From the NCBI GenBank assembly GCA_016706565.1, contig JADJJI010000007.1:124001-188000 (forward strand): DNA of 64,000 bases, in the 5' to 3' direction. A program made the position numbers and the translations under genes. The notes below the pieces were generated by a model, which saw only the letters and a list, made by a program, of their open reading frames with translations, searched no databases and was not told where the DNA came from. Each line of letters opens with the position of its first letter. Within the stretch, counting starts at the first letter, position 1. Shown piece by piece: positions 45,107-54,235 of this stretch. The stretch is from Piscinibacter sp. (GTDB lineage: Bacteria > Pseudomonadota > Gammaproteobacteria > Burkholderiales > Burkholderiaceae_C).

Positions 45107-48100
45107 ATGACTGCGTCGGTTTCCCCCGGTCCGCAGCTGCTCGCGGCCTGGCTCGAGCTGTCACGCGACCTGCTCGCCCTGTCGTCCGCCGACGGACGCC
45201 TGCTCGCGTGCAACACGACATTTCGCGAACGTTTCGCCGTTCGCGAGGGCGATCGCATCACCTCGCTCGACCCCACCGGCGCGATGGCCGGCGCGCTCGG
45301 TGCCGAAGGATTCACGAGCACCGAGCTGCATCTGCAGGGGGGCTGGTTCCGCGTCCAGGCACGCCGCACCGACGAGGGCCTGGCCTGGGTGCTCGAGGAT
45401 GTCGGCGAGCGCCGCGCGCAAGCCGCCGAAGCGGCCCGACTGCGCGAGCAGCTCGACATCGCCCAGGAGTTCGGCCGCCTCGGCCTGTGGGAGCGAGACG
45501 TCGCCACCGGGCGCGGCCACTGGGACCGCCACGTGTTCGCCTTCTGGGGACTCGATCCGGCGCAAGGCACGCCGAGCCTCGAGGAGGCCACGCGTCGCAT
45601 CCATCCGGAGGACCACTTCAGCGGCACCTATGGCCAATCGATGGCGGCGCCGGGGCGCTATGCGCAGCATTACCGCGTGCTGCGGCCGGACGGCTCGATG
45701 CGCCGCATCCATTCGCAATGGGAGGTGAAGGCCGCATCGGACGGAAGCGCCGAGCGTGTCGTTGGCGTCATGATGGACGACACCCAGATCTACGAACTGG
45801 CCCGATCGCTGGGCGACGCCAGCGCGCAACTGCGGCTTGCCGTCGAACTCGCCGATATCGGCATCTGGCGCCACGACCTGCTCTCCAACCGCATGCACTA
45901 CAACGATCGTGCCTACGCGGTGCTGGGCATCCAAGCTCGGCCCGATGGGCTGTCGATCGAGGAGGTTCGCTCCTACATCCACCCGGATGACCTGCCCGAG
46001 GTGCTGGCCTCGGCTCAGCGCGCCCTCGCCTCCGACCGACCTACCGACATGCAGGCACGATACCGGCGCAGCGACGGCAGCTGGCGCCATGTGCTGACGC
46101 GCCGCGTCGTGCAACGCGCCCCGGATGGCACGCCAGTGGCCTTTCTCGGCGTGGCACTGGATCTCACCGAGCAGGTGGAGCGCCAGCGAGAGGCCAGCGA
46201 GCTTGCACTGCGTCTGGAGATCGCCACCGGCGCGGCCGGCCTGGGCATCTGGAGCCGCGACCCCGAGACCGAGTCGGGCGAATGGAACCCGCAGATGTTC
46301 GAGCTCAGCGGCTGGCCGCCGGAGCGCGGCACGCCGAGCCGCACGCAGTGGGTCGAGGAGATCATCCATCCCGACGATCGCCTGCGCATGAGCACGGCCC
46401 GCAACGAACTGCTGGCTTCGCCCGACGCCACCGTCGAGCACGAGTACCGGATCGTCCGGCCGGGCGGCGAGGTGCGCTGGCTGGTCAATCGCGCGCGCCA
46501 CCGCAACTGGAACGGCAAGACCATGATCTTCGGCGTGACGCTGGACATCACCGACCGCCGCCTGGCCGAGCAGGCCCTGCGCAGCGCCGATCAGCGCGCC
46601 GCGCTGGCTGCGCGCAGCGCCGGCATCGGCACCTGGGAGGTCGACTTCGAGACGCAGGCCGAGCGCTGGGACGAACAGATGTTCCGTCTGCGCGGCCTGG
46701 CCCCGCGCCAGCACCCGCCGCAGCGCGTCGAGCGGCTGGCCCTGCTTCACCCCGACGACCGCGAGCGCAACGTCGACGCTTCTGCGCAGGCGATGCGCGA
46801 CCGCTGGCCGCTGCGCTACGAGTTCCGCGTGCTGCTGCCCGATGGCAGCGTGCGCTGGCTGGCCTCGCGCTCGATCGCCGTCACCGACGACCAGGGCCGC
46901 ACCGTGCGACGCATCGGCGTCAACTGGGACGTGACCGACGCGAAGGAAGCGGAGGCTGCTCGCCAGCAGACGGCCGTGGCCGAACGGGCCAGCCAGGCCA
47001 AGTCGCAGTTCCTCGCGCGCATGAGCCATGAACTGCGCACGCCGCTGAATGCCGTGCTCGGCTTCACGCAGCTGCTGCAGGTCGAGGAACCAGACCCGGC
47101 GCGCAGCGCCAAGCTCGGCCACATCCGTTCGGCCGGCGAGCACCTGCTGACGCTGATCGACGGCGTGCTCGACCTGTCCAGCCTCGAGTCCGGCAGCCTG
47201 CGGCTCGATCCGCGGCCGGTCGAACTGGCCGGGCTGGTCGGGCAGGCCCTCCCGCTCGTGGCTGCGCTGGCGCAGCGCCAGGGCGTGCGGCTGCTGCCGG
47301 GCGAGGTCGACGGCGTGGCCCACGCCGATCGCACTCGAGCACTGCAGGTGCTGGTGAACCTGCTCACCAACGGCATCAAGTACAACCGGCCCGGCGGCGA
47401 AGTGCGCATCTCGGCGGGCGCGATCGGCGACAAGGTTCGGCTGACCGTCAGCGACACCGGCCGCGGCATGAGCGCGGCGCAGCTCGATCGGCTGTTCGAG
47501 CCCTTCAATCGCCTCGGCGCCGAGCGCGACGGCATCGAAGGCACGGGCATCGGCATGACGATCGTGAACGCCCTGGTCACCGGCATGGGCGGTCGCATCG
47601 AGGTGCGCAGCACGCCCGGCCTGGGCAGCCATTTCGAAGTCACGCTGCCCGGCGCCGAGCCCGGCATGGGCAGCGGGCAGTCGGTCGACGATGAGCACAG
47701 CGCGCCGATGCGATTGCAGGGCCAGCGCGGCCAGATCCTCTACATCGAGGACAACCCGGTGAACGTCATGCTCGTCGAGGAGCTGGTGCGCGGCCTGTCC
47801 GGGCTGGACATCGCCAGCGAGACGACGGGCACGGCGGGCGTGGCGCGCGCCGCATTGTTGCAGCCCGACCTGGTGCTGGTGGACATGCAGTTGCCCGACT
47901 TCGACGGCTTCGAGGTGCTGCGGCGCCTGCGCTCGCAGCCCCAGACGGCGCAGATCCCCTGCGTGGCGCTGTCGGCCAACGCGATGCCCGAGGACATCGA
48001 GCGCGCGCTGCAGGCCGGCTTCGCCGACTACTGGACCAAGCCGATCGACTTCAAGCAATTCCTCGGCGCGCTCGAGGCGCGCTTCCCGCAGAGCACGGGC

Positions 48101-48115
48101 ACGCTCGCGCGCTGA
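45107..48115 (+). CDS. multi-PAS hybrid sensor histidine kinase
   Basis: A 1002-residue soluble sensor. About five PAS repeats are seen (begin near residues 18, 120, 250, 370 and 500; four share the GIW/GTW core as in GIWRHDLLSN and GIGTWEVDFE, a PAS_3-like type). HisKA follows with phospho-acceptor His641 in ARMSHELRTPLN, then HATPase_c (NLLTNGIKYNRPGG, SDTGRGMS, GTGIGMTIVN) and a C-terminal receiver with Asp926 in LVDMQLPDFDG. No membrane helix is present, so signals are sensed in the cytoplasm. No partner regulator or phosphotransfer gene is adjacent. The start at ATG 45107 was chosen since the frame upstream overlaps the previous gene. Confidence 0.93.
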   Translation: MTASVSPGPQLLAAWLELSRDLLALSSADGRLLACNTTFRERFAVREGDRITSLDPTGAMAGALGAEGFTSTELHLQGGWFRVQARRTDEGLAWVLEDVGERRAQAAEAARLREQLDIAQEFGRLGLWERDVATGRGHWDRHVFAFWGLDPAQGTPSLEEATRRIHPEDHFSGTYGQSMAAPGRYAQHYRVLRPDGSMRRIHSQWEVKAASDGSAERVVGVMMDDTQIYELARSLGDASAQLRLAVELADIGIWRHDLLSNRMHYNDRAYAVLGIQARPDGLSIEEVRSYIHPDDLPEVLASAQRALASDRPTDMQARYRRSDGSWRHVLTRRVVQRAPDGTPVAFLGVALDLTEQVERQREASELALRLEIATGAAGLGIWSRDPETESGEWNPQMFELSGWPPERGTPSRTQWVEEIIHPDDRLRMSTARNELLASPDATVEHEYRIVRPGGEVRWLVNRARHRNWNGKTMIFGVTLDITDRRLAEQALRSADQRAALAARSAGIGTWEVDFETQAERWDEQMFRLRGLAPRQHPPQRVERLALLHPDDRERNVDASAQAMRDRWPLRYEFRVLLPDGSVRWLASRSIAVTDDQGRTVRRIGVNWDVTDAKEAEAARQQTAVAERASQAKSQFLARMSHELRTPLNAVLGFTQLLQVEEPDPARSAKLGHIRSAGEHLLTLIDGVLDLSSLESGSLRLDPRPVELAGLVGQALPLVAALAQRQGVRLLPGEVDGVAHADRTRALQVLVNLLTNGIKYNRPGGEVRISAGAIGDKVRLTVSDTGRGMSAAQLDRLFEPFNRLGAERDGIEGTGIGMTIVNALVTGMGGRIEVRSTPGLGSHFEVTLPGAEPGMGSGQSVDDEHSAPMRLQGQRGQILYIEDNPVNVMLVEELVRGLSGLDIASETTGTAGVARAALLQPDLVLVDMQLPDFDGFEVLRRLRSQPQTAQIPCVALSANAMPEDIERALQAGFADYWTKPIDFKQFLGALEARFPQSTGTLAR

Positions 48116-48131
48116 GCGCAGCGGGCCGCTG

Positions 48132-50201
48132 TCAGGCGCCTTCGGGCACCAGCCCCTTCTTGCGCAGCATCGGCTCCACCGTCGCCTCGCGGCCACGGAA
48201 GGCACGGTAGGCCGCTCGGGGCTCCAGCGAGTCGCCGGCCGAGTAGATGAACTGCTGCAGGCGCTGCGCCACGGCCGGATCGAAGGGGTTGCCGGCCTCG
48301 GCGAAGGCATCGAAGCCGTCGGCGTCGAGCACCTCCGCCCACAGGTAGACGTAGTAGCCCGCGGCGTAGCTGGAGCCCGAGAACAGGTGCTGGAAGTGCG
48401 GCAGCCGGTGGTTCAGGCCCACGCCCGCGGGCAGGCCCATGCGCAGCAGTTCGGCACGTTCGAACTCGCCGATGTCGACGCCTTCGGGCGAGGTCTGCGC
48501 ATGCACCGCCATGTCGAGCAGCGCCGAGGCGGTGTAGCGCACCGTCTCGTAGCCCTGGTTGAAGCGCCGCGCCGCATGCAGCTTGGCCACCAGTGCGTCG
48601 GGAATCGGCTCGCCGGTGCGGTGGTGGCGCGCGTGCTTCTTCAGCACCTCCGGCTCGGTCAGCCAGTGCTCGAACAGCTGCGACGGCAGCTCGACGAAGT
48701 CGCGCAGCACGTTGGTGCCCGACAGCCGCTCGTAGGTCACGCTGGACAGCAACCCGTGCAGGCCGTGGCCGAACTCGTGGAACAGCGTGCGCGCGTCGTC
48801 GAAGCTCAGCAGCGTGGGCTCGCCTGGCGCGCCCTTGGCGAAGTTGTTGTTGTTGACGACGATCGGCGTCACCGCGCTGCCGCCGGCGGTGTTGCGCGAC
48901 TGCTGGCGGTAGTTGCTCATCCAGGCGCCGCTGCGCTTGCTCGGCCGCGCGAAGTTGTCGTGCAGGAACACGCCGATCTGCGCACCGTCGCGGCCGCGCA
49001 CCTCGTAGACCTTGACGTCGGGGTGGTAGGCGCGGATCTCGGGGCGCGCCACGAAGCTCAGGCCGAACAGGCGGTTCGCGCAGTCGAACACCGCCTCGAC
49101 CATGCGGTCGAGCGGGAAGTAGGCCTTGACGACCGATTCGTCGAGCTCGTAGCGCAGCGCGCGCACCTTCTCGGCGTAGTAGCGCCAGTCCCAGGCATCG
49201 ACCTGCAGCGACTCGCCGCGCGACAGCACCAGCGCCTGCAGCGCGCCGCGCTCTTCCTCGACGCTGGCCTGGGCGCGCGTCCACACCTGCTGGAGCAACT
49301 GGCTCACGGCGGCCTGCGTGCCGGCCATGGTGTCGGCCAGTGCGTAGTCGGCGAAGCTCGCGAAGCCATGCGCACGCGCCTGCTCGTAGCGCAGCGCCAG
49401 GATCTCGCGGGCCACCGGGCGGTTGTCGGTGGCGCCGTCGTGCTCGCCGCGGCTGGTCCAGGCGCGCCAGGCCTGCTCGCGCAGATCACGCCGGTCCGAG
49501 AAGGTCAGGAAGGGCACGATCAGGGAGCGCGACAGCGTGATCACGTGCGCGTCGGGCACACCACGATCGAGCGCGGCCTGGCGCGCCGCGGCGCGCACGA
49601 AATCGGGCAGGCCGGCGAGCTCGGATTCGTCGCGCAGCACCAGCCGGTAGGCCGATTCGTCGGCCAGCACGTTCTGGCCGAAGCGCGTCGTCAGTTCGGC
49701 CAGGCGCTCCATCACCTGCCCGTAGCGCTGCTGCGCTGCCCCCGCGATGCGCGCACCTGAACGCACGAAGTCGAAGTGGAAGCGGTCCAGCAGTCGGCGC
49801 TGCTCGGGCGTCAGACCGAGTTCCTCTCGGCGCGCATGCAGCGCGTCGATGCGCGCGAACAGGCCGCGGTGCATGTAGATCGCGTTGCTGTGCGCGGCGA
49901 GCTTGGGGGCCAGTTCGCGCTCGACCTGCTGCAGCGCCGGCGAGGTCTCGCTCGCCGCGAGGTTGTGGAACACGCCCTCGACGCGGTAGTAGGCGCGGCC
50001 GCTGCGGTCCAGGGCGGCGATGGTGTTTTCGAACGTGGGAGCGTCCGCTTGCCCGGCGATCGCCTCGATCTCGGCAAGGTGGGCCGCGCGCGCCGCCTCG
50101 AAGGCCGGCGGGAAATGCTCGGCGCGGATGCGGTCGAAAGGGGGCAGGCCGTAGGGGGTGTCCCAGGGCTGCAGCAGCGGGTTGCTGTCGGCGCTCGTCA
50201 T
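48132..50201 (-). CDS. prlC: M3-family oligopeptidase A
   Basis: A 689-residue zinc peptidase of the thimet oligopeptidase group, cleaving short peptides in the cytoplasm, including signal-peptide remnants. The active site HEFGH is at 475-479 (FHEFGHGLHGLLS), with the third ligand Glu in the following helix. The N-terminus (NPLLQPWDTPYGLPPFDRI) and full length fit OpdA/PrlC rather than Dcp. It lies convergently with the hybrid kinase. Confidence 0.93.
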   Translation of the reverse strand: MTSADSNPLLQPWDTPYGLPPFDRIRAEHFPPAFEAARAAHLAEIEAIAGQADAPTFENTIAALDRSGRAYYRVEGVFHNLAASETSPALQQVERELAPKLAAHSNAIYMHRGLFARIDALHARREELGLTPEQRRLLDRFHFDFVRSGARIAGAAQQRYGQVMERLAELTTRFGQNVLADESAYRLVLRDESELAGLPDFVRAAARQAALDRGVPDAHVITLSRSLIVPFLTFSDRRDLREQAWRAWTSRGEHDGATDNRPVAREILALRYEQARAHGFASFADYALADTMAGTQAAVSQLLQQVWTRAQASVEEERGALQALVLSRGESLQVDAWDWRYYAEKVRALRYELDESVVKAYFPLDRMVEAVFDCANRLFGLSFVARPEIRAYHPDVKVYEVRGRDGAQIGVFLHDNFARPSKRSGAWMSNYRQQSRNTAGGSAVTPIVVNNNNFAKGAPGEPTLLSFDDARTLFHEFGHGLHGLLSSVTYERLSGTNVLRDFVELPSQLFEHWLTEPEVLKKHARHHRTGEPIPDALVAKLHAARRFNQGYETVRYTASALLDMAVHAQTSPEGVDIGEFERAELLRMGLPAGVGLNHRLPHFQHLFSGSSYAAGYYVYLWAEVLDADGFDAFAEAGNPFDPAVAQRLQQFIYSAGDSLEPRAAYRAFRGREATVEPMLRKKGLVPEGA

Positions 50202-50243
50202 GGCGGCTTCTCGGGGGTGTGAGAAGCCGGGATTCTAGGAGCC

Positions 50244-52202
50244 TCAGCGTTCCTTGGGCGGCGGTGGGGGCTCGAAGCGCCGTGACGAAAACCGCTGCGC
50301 GGCGGCCTGGTAGAAGGCGATGCCCTCGTCCAGCGCCTCCTGCGCGTGCTCGGTGGTGGGCGTGCTGCCATCCACGCCGGTGACACGGGTGGCCTGCTTG
50401 GGCCGCAGTTCGACCTGCATACCTTCGCCGACGAAGCCCACCGTCTGGTAGTTGGCCATGAACAGCGAGGGCGCCGGCCCGCCGTCACGCAGCACGTCGC
50501 GGCCGAAGAACTCCGACACGTAGGGCACATTCAGCCAGCCCAGCAGCGTCGGGGCCACGTCGATCTGCGACGACAGCGCGTCGACGCGCCGCGGCGCGAT
50601 CTTGCCGGGTGCGTACATCACCATCGGGATGTGATAACGCTCCATCGGCAGGTCGCTGCGGCCGCGCGCGATCGAGGTGTGGTCGGCCACGAAGACGAAC
50701 AGCGTGTTGTCGAACCAGGGCCGCTGGCGCGCCTTCTCGACGAACTGGCCGATGGCGAAGTCGGTGTACTTGACGGCACCGTCGCGGCCGGTGCCCGAAG
50801 GAATGTCGATGCGGTCCGCCGGGTAGGTGTAGGGCCGGTGGTTGGAGGTGGTCATCACGTGGGCGAACACCTTCTTGCCGGCGGCCACGCGGGTGTCGAT
50901 CTCGCGCAGCGCGAGGTCGAACAGGTCTTCGTCGGCCACGCCCCAGATGTTCTCGTGGTGGATGTCCTTCTTGTCGATCGCGGTGCGGTCGATGACGGTG
51001 TAGCCGTTGCCGCCGAAGAAGCTCGCCATGTTGTCGAAGTAGCTGTAGCCGCCGTACAGGTACAGCGCCTCGTAGCCCTTGTCCTTGAACACGCCGCCGA
51101 TCGTGAACAGGCCGCTGTTGTTGGGCCGCATCGGCACGGCATGGCCCGGTGTGGGCGGCACCGACAGCGTGAGCGCCTCCAGCCCGCGCACGGTGCGCGT
51201 GCCGGTGGCGTACATGCGCTCGAAGAACAGGCCCTCGCGGCCCAGCCGCTCGAGGTTGGGCGTGAGCCCGCGTGCGCCGCCCAGGCTTTCGACGAACTCC
51301 GCGCCCAGGCTCTCGATGGACACCATGACGACGTTCATCTCGCGCTGCGGCCCGTCCGGGATCACCTCGCGGCGAATCGGCATCTCGGGGGTGGCCATCA
51401 GGCGGTAATGCGCCGGGTCGGCAAAGCGGCGCTGCAGGATCGCATTCACCTGCGCCTGCGGCAGCGTGGCGTAGAAGCGCTGGTAGTCGATCTGGTTGTA
51501 GCGCACGGCGTGGAAGAACTCCCACACGCCATTGCCGGCCACCTGCACCAGTTGCGGCTGGCCGAGGCGGTCTTTCCAGCCGGTGTTGACGCCGGCGGTC
51601 ACGGCCACGGCCACGGCCACGGCCACGTACAGGGCCGCGTGCCCGCTGCGCCGCCAGAGCCCGGGCGCCGGCTCCAGGGCCGCGCGGCGCGTGCGCCGGG
51701 CCAGGGCCAGCGTCAGCAGCAGGGTGGCCACGCCGATGCCGGCGAACAGCGGCGTCAACCGGTAGGACTCGCGGATGTTGCCGATCACCTCGCGGGTGTA
51801 GAGCAGGTAGTCGACGGCGATGAAGTTGAAGCGCGAGGCGAACTCGTTCCAGAACACGAACTCCGCGACGCTGACGAACACCAGACCGCCGATCAATGCC
51901 GCCGTCAGCACCAGCGCCACGACGCCCAGCGCCGATCGGGCGCGGGCGGCCGGCCACCACCAACCCAGCAGCACCAGCGGCAGGCACCACCACAGCGCCA
52001 CCGCCACGTCGTAGCCCAGGCCGAGCAGCACGGCCGGGCCCAGGCGCAAGGGCTCGAACAGCGAGGTATCGGCATTGAAGGCCGCCAGCCCGAGCCGGGT
52101 CAGCGCACTGACGACCACGAAAGCCACGAAGAGCGGCCCAGCCAGGGCCAGGCGGCCCGCGGTGGGTGCTGTGCGTTGAGCTTGAATGGGCGTTTCGGTC
52201 AT
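50244..52202 (-). CDS. LTA synthase-like phosphoglycerol/phosphoethanolamine transferase
   Basis: A 652-residue inner-membrane enzyme with about five N-terminal helices (to residue 215) and a periplasmic sulfatase-fold domain (about 275-610). Metal-site residues appear in MVSIESLG, TGTRTVRGLE (the second Thr corresponds to the family's nucleophile), VMTTSNHRPY and VFVADHTS. In Gram-positive bacteria the family makes lipoteichoic acid; Gram-negative relatives modify membrane-derived glucans or other lipids, so the acceptor here is unknown. A hexamer repeat lies in the fifth helix (51600-51627). Confidence 0.88.
   Translation of the reverse strand: MTETPIQAQRTAPTAGRLALAGPLFVAFVVVSALTRLGLAAFNADTSLFEPLRLGPAVLLGLGYDVAVALWWCLPLVLLGWWWPAARARSALGVVALVLTAALIGGLVFVSVAEFVFWNEFASRFNFIAVDYLLYTREVIGNIRESYRLTPLFAGIGVATLLLTLALARRTRRAALEPAPGLWRRSGHAALYVAVAVAVAVTAGVNTGWKDRLGQPQLVQVAGNGVWEFFHAVRYNQIDYQRFYATLPQAQVNAILQRRFADPAHYRLMATPEMPIRREVIPDGPQREMNVVMVSIESLGAEFVESLGGARGLTPNLERLGREGLFFERMYATGTRTVRGLEALTLSVPPTPGHAVPMRPNNSGLFTIGGVFKDKGYEALYLYGGYSYFDNMASFFGGNGYTVIDRTAIDKKDIHHENIWGVADEDLFDLALREIDTRVAAGKKVFAHVMTTSNHRPYTYPADRIDIPSGTGRDGAVKYTDFAIGQFVEKARQRPWFDNTLFVFVADHTSIARGRSDLPMERYHIPMVMYAPGKIAPRRVDALSSQIDVAPTLLGWLNVPYVSEFFGRDVLRDGGPAPSLFMANYQTVGFVGEGMQVELRPKQATRVTGVDGSTPTTEHAQEALDEGIAFYQAAAQRFSSRRFEPPPPPKER
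51600..51627 (+). repeat. tandem hexamer CACGGC, 4 full copies plus a partial
   Basis: Four CACGGC units (51600-51623) and a partial copy (51624-51627) lie within the LTA-synthase-like gene. On the coding strand they encode alternating Val-Ala in a membrane helix (VAVAVAVAV). A hexamer keeps frame, so copy changes would only lengthen the helix. Confidence 0.9.
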
Positions 52203-52309
52203 GGGCTTGAGTGGCGGCGAACCCGCTGGGGGGATCGTCGGTGCACTCTAGCCATGCCCGCTTAAGCAGAGCTTGTCTTCTCTCACGAAACCAGCCGTGT
52301 TGACGACTG

Positions 52310-52795
52310 TCACTTGCCGTTGCGAATGGCGGCTTCGTCCAGCTCGTCGAAGCGGCGGTTGTCGCATCTCTGGGTAAACCCTGCCCGATCCTCGCCGAGC
52401 GCGGTCAGCCGGCCGTTGAATTCGCTCGTGCGGGCCTCGAAGGCATCGATCGCCTTGTCGCGCGCCAGGGCATTGGCACGGTACTGCTCGATCGCCTCGA
52501 CGCTGGTGCGGTCCAGTGCCGCGAACTGGGCCTTGAGCTCCTCGCCCTGGCGCACCAGCTCGGCCTTCTCCTTCTGAAGCTGCTCGCGGTCGGCGGCGGC
52601 GGTGTCGGTGCCGCTCTTGATTCGCCCCTGCAGCACGAAACATTCGCGCAGTTCGGCGCGCGTGAGCAAGGGCCCGACGGCCTTGCCCGAACCGAACATG
52701 CCCAGGCGCAGCTTGTCACCCGGCGCGGCGGCTGCCTGTGGGAGGGCAGCAGCGCAGAGGAACAGGCTCAGGCCGAGGGCGACGACAAGTCTCAT
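52310..52795 (-). CDS. exported coiled-coil protein, function unknown
   Basis: A 161-residue protein with a signal peptide (to about residue 23, AAAAPG) and a charged helical middle (REQLQKEKAELVRQGEELKA) likely to form a coiled coil, with two conserved-looking Cys (ECFVLQG and RCDNRRF). It probably works in the periplasm. It is the gene before the LTA-synthase-like gene on the same strand (107 nt apart) but co-transcription is uncertain. No family assigned. Confidence 0.75.
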   Translation of the reverse strand: MRLVVALGLSLFLCAAALPQAAAAPGDKLRLGMFGSGKAVGPLLTRAELRECFVLQGRIKSGTDTAAADREQLQKEKAELVRQGEELKAQFAALDRTSVEAIEQYRANALARDKAIDAFEARTSEFNGRLTALGEDRAGFTQRCDNRRFDELDEAAIRNGK

Positions 52796-52825
52796 GGCAG
52801 TTCAGGTCAGTGCGAACGGGCGCCA

Positions 52826-54178
52826 TCATGCCACCGGCTCGCGCAGCGTCACGAACTCCTCCGCCGCGCTGGGGTGGATGCCGATGGTGGCGTCGAACTG
52901 CGCCTTGGTCGCGCCGGCCTTCAGGGCCACCGCAAAACCCTGCACCACCTCGCCGGCCTCGTCGCCCACCATGTGCAGGCCGACCACCCGGTCGGTGGCA
53001 GCGTCGACCAGCAGCTTCATCAGCACCCGCTCCGGGCTGCCCGACAGCGTGTGCTTCAGCGGCTTGAACTCGGTGCGGAACACCTTCACCGCGACGTGAC
53101 GCACTCGTGCCTGCGCCTCGGTCAAGCCGACGCTCGCCACGTTCGGGTGGGTGAAGACGGCGGTCGGCACGAGCTCGTAGTCGATGCGGCGAGCTCCGCT
53201 GCCGAACAGCCGGTCGACCAGCACCATCGCCTCGGCCAGCGCCACCGGCGTGAGCTGGATGCGGTCGATCACGTCGCCGATCGCATGCACGCCGGGCACC
53301 GAGCTCTCGAAAGCCTCGTCGACGACGATCGCGCCTCGTTCGTCCAGGCGCACGCCCAGCGCCTGCAGGCCGAGCCCCGCCGTGTTCGGGTGGCGCCCGG
53401 TGGCCTGCAGCACGGTATCGGCGGCCAGCGTGCTGCCGTCGCTCAGCGTGAGCTTCAGTGCGTCGCCGGCACGCTCAATCGACGCCGGCCGCACGCCGGT
53501 GCGCAGCTCGACGCCGTGCTGCGCCATCTGGCGGGCGAGGAAACCACGCACGTCTTCGTCGAAGCCGCGCAGGATCTGCTCGCCGCGCACGAGCTGCGTC
53601 ACCCTTGCCCCCAGGCCGCGGAAGATGGACGCGAACTCGCAGGCGATGTAGCCACCGCCGACCACGACCAGATGGCGCGGGAACTGGGGCAGGTCGAACA
53701 TCGCGTCGGAGGTGACCGCCAGTTCGCCGCCAGGGTACTCCGGCACCACCGAGTGGCCGCCGGTGGCCACGAGGACACGCTGCGTTGCATGCTCGACATC
53801 GTCGACGAGCACCGTGCGCGGCGAGCTCAGCCGCGCGCGGCCGTGCAGGATCGTCACGCCGGCATCGCGCAGCAGCTTCTCGTAGACGCCGTTCAGGCGG
53901 GCGATCTCGCGCGCACGGTTGGCCTTGAGCAGCGACCAGTCGAAACGCGCCTCGCCGGGCGTCCAGCCGAAGCCGCGCGACTGCTCGAAAGCATCGGCGA
54001 AGTGCGCCGCGTGGCTGTACAGCTTCTTCGGGATACAGCCCACGTTGACGCAGGTGCCGCCGAGTGCGCCGCTCTCGGCCACCGCGACACGTGCGCCACG
54101 CTGCGCGGCCATCCGCGCGGCACGCACGCCGCCGCTGCCGGCGCCGATGACGAACAGGTCGAAGGGGGTCGAGCTCAT
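52826..54178 (-). CDS. gor: glutathione reductase
   Basis: A 450-residue FAD/NADPH disulphide reductase. The N-terminal FAD motif is VIGAGSGGVRAARMA; the redox pair is Cys43 and Cys48 in GGTCVNVGCIPKK; a second dinucleotide site VVVGGGYIACEFASIF lies near 170 and the C-terminal His-Glu pair in HPSAAEEFVT is typical. It keeps cytoplasmic glutathione reduced. ATG 54178 (MSSTPFDLFVIGAG) is clear. It is divergent from the Gfo/Idh gene with 57 nt between starts. Confidence 0.93.
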   Translation of the reverse strand: MSSTPFDLFVIGAGSGGVRAARMAAQRGARVAVAESGALGGTCVNVGCIPKKLYSHAAHFADAFEQSRGFGWTPGEARFDWSLLKANRAREIARLNGVYEKLLRDAGVTILHGRARLSSPRTVLVDDVEHATQRVLVATGGHSVVPEYPGGELAVTSDAMFDLPQFPRHLVVVGGGYIACEFASIFRGLGARVTQLVRGEQILRGFDEDVRGFLARQMAQHGVELRTGVRPASIERAGDALKLTLSDGSTLAADTVLQATGRHPNTAGLGLQALGVRLDERGAIVVDEAFESSVPGVHAIGDVIDRIQLTPVALAEAMVLVDRLFGSGARRIDYELVPTAVFTHPNVASVGLTEAQARVRHVAVKVFRTEFKPLKHTLSGSPERVLMKLLVDAATDRVVGLHMVGDEAGEVVQGFAVALKAGATKAQFDATIGIHPSAAEEFVTLREPVA

Positions 54179-54235
54179 GCGTCGCTCCGCAGTCCGGCGC
54201 GACAATGCGCCGACCGCATCTTGCCGCACCCCGCC

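Noticed and set aside
45161-48310. A 1049-codon open frame on the minus strand opposite the hybrid kinase
   Set aside because: Its translation is Arg/Ala/His/Gln-rich without motifs and is the antisense image of a gene with clear kinase domains; long antisense frames are expected at this GC content.
51600-51627. Phase-variation switch by the CACGGC repeat
   Set aside because: A six-base unit cannot shift the frame; only helix length could vary.
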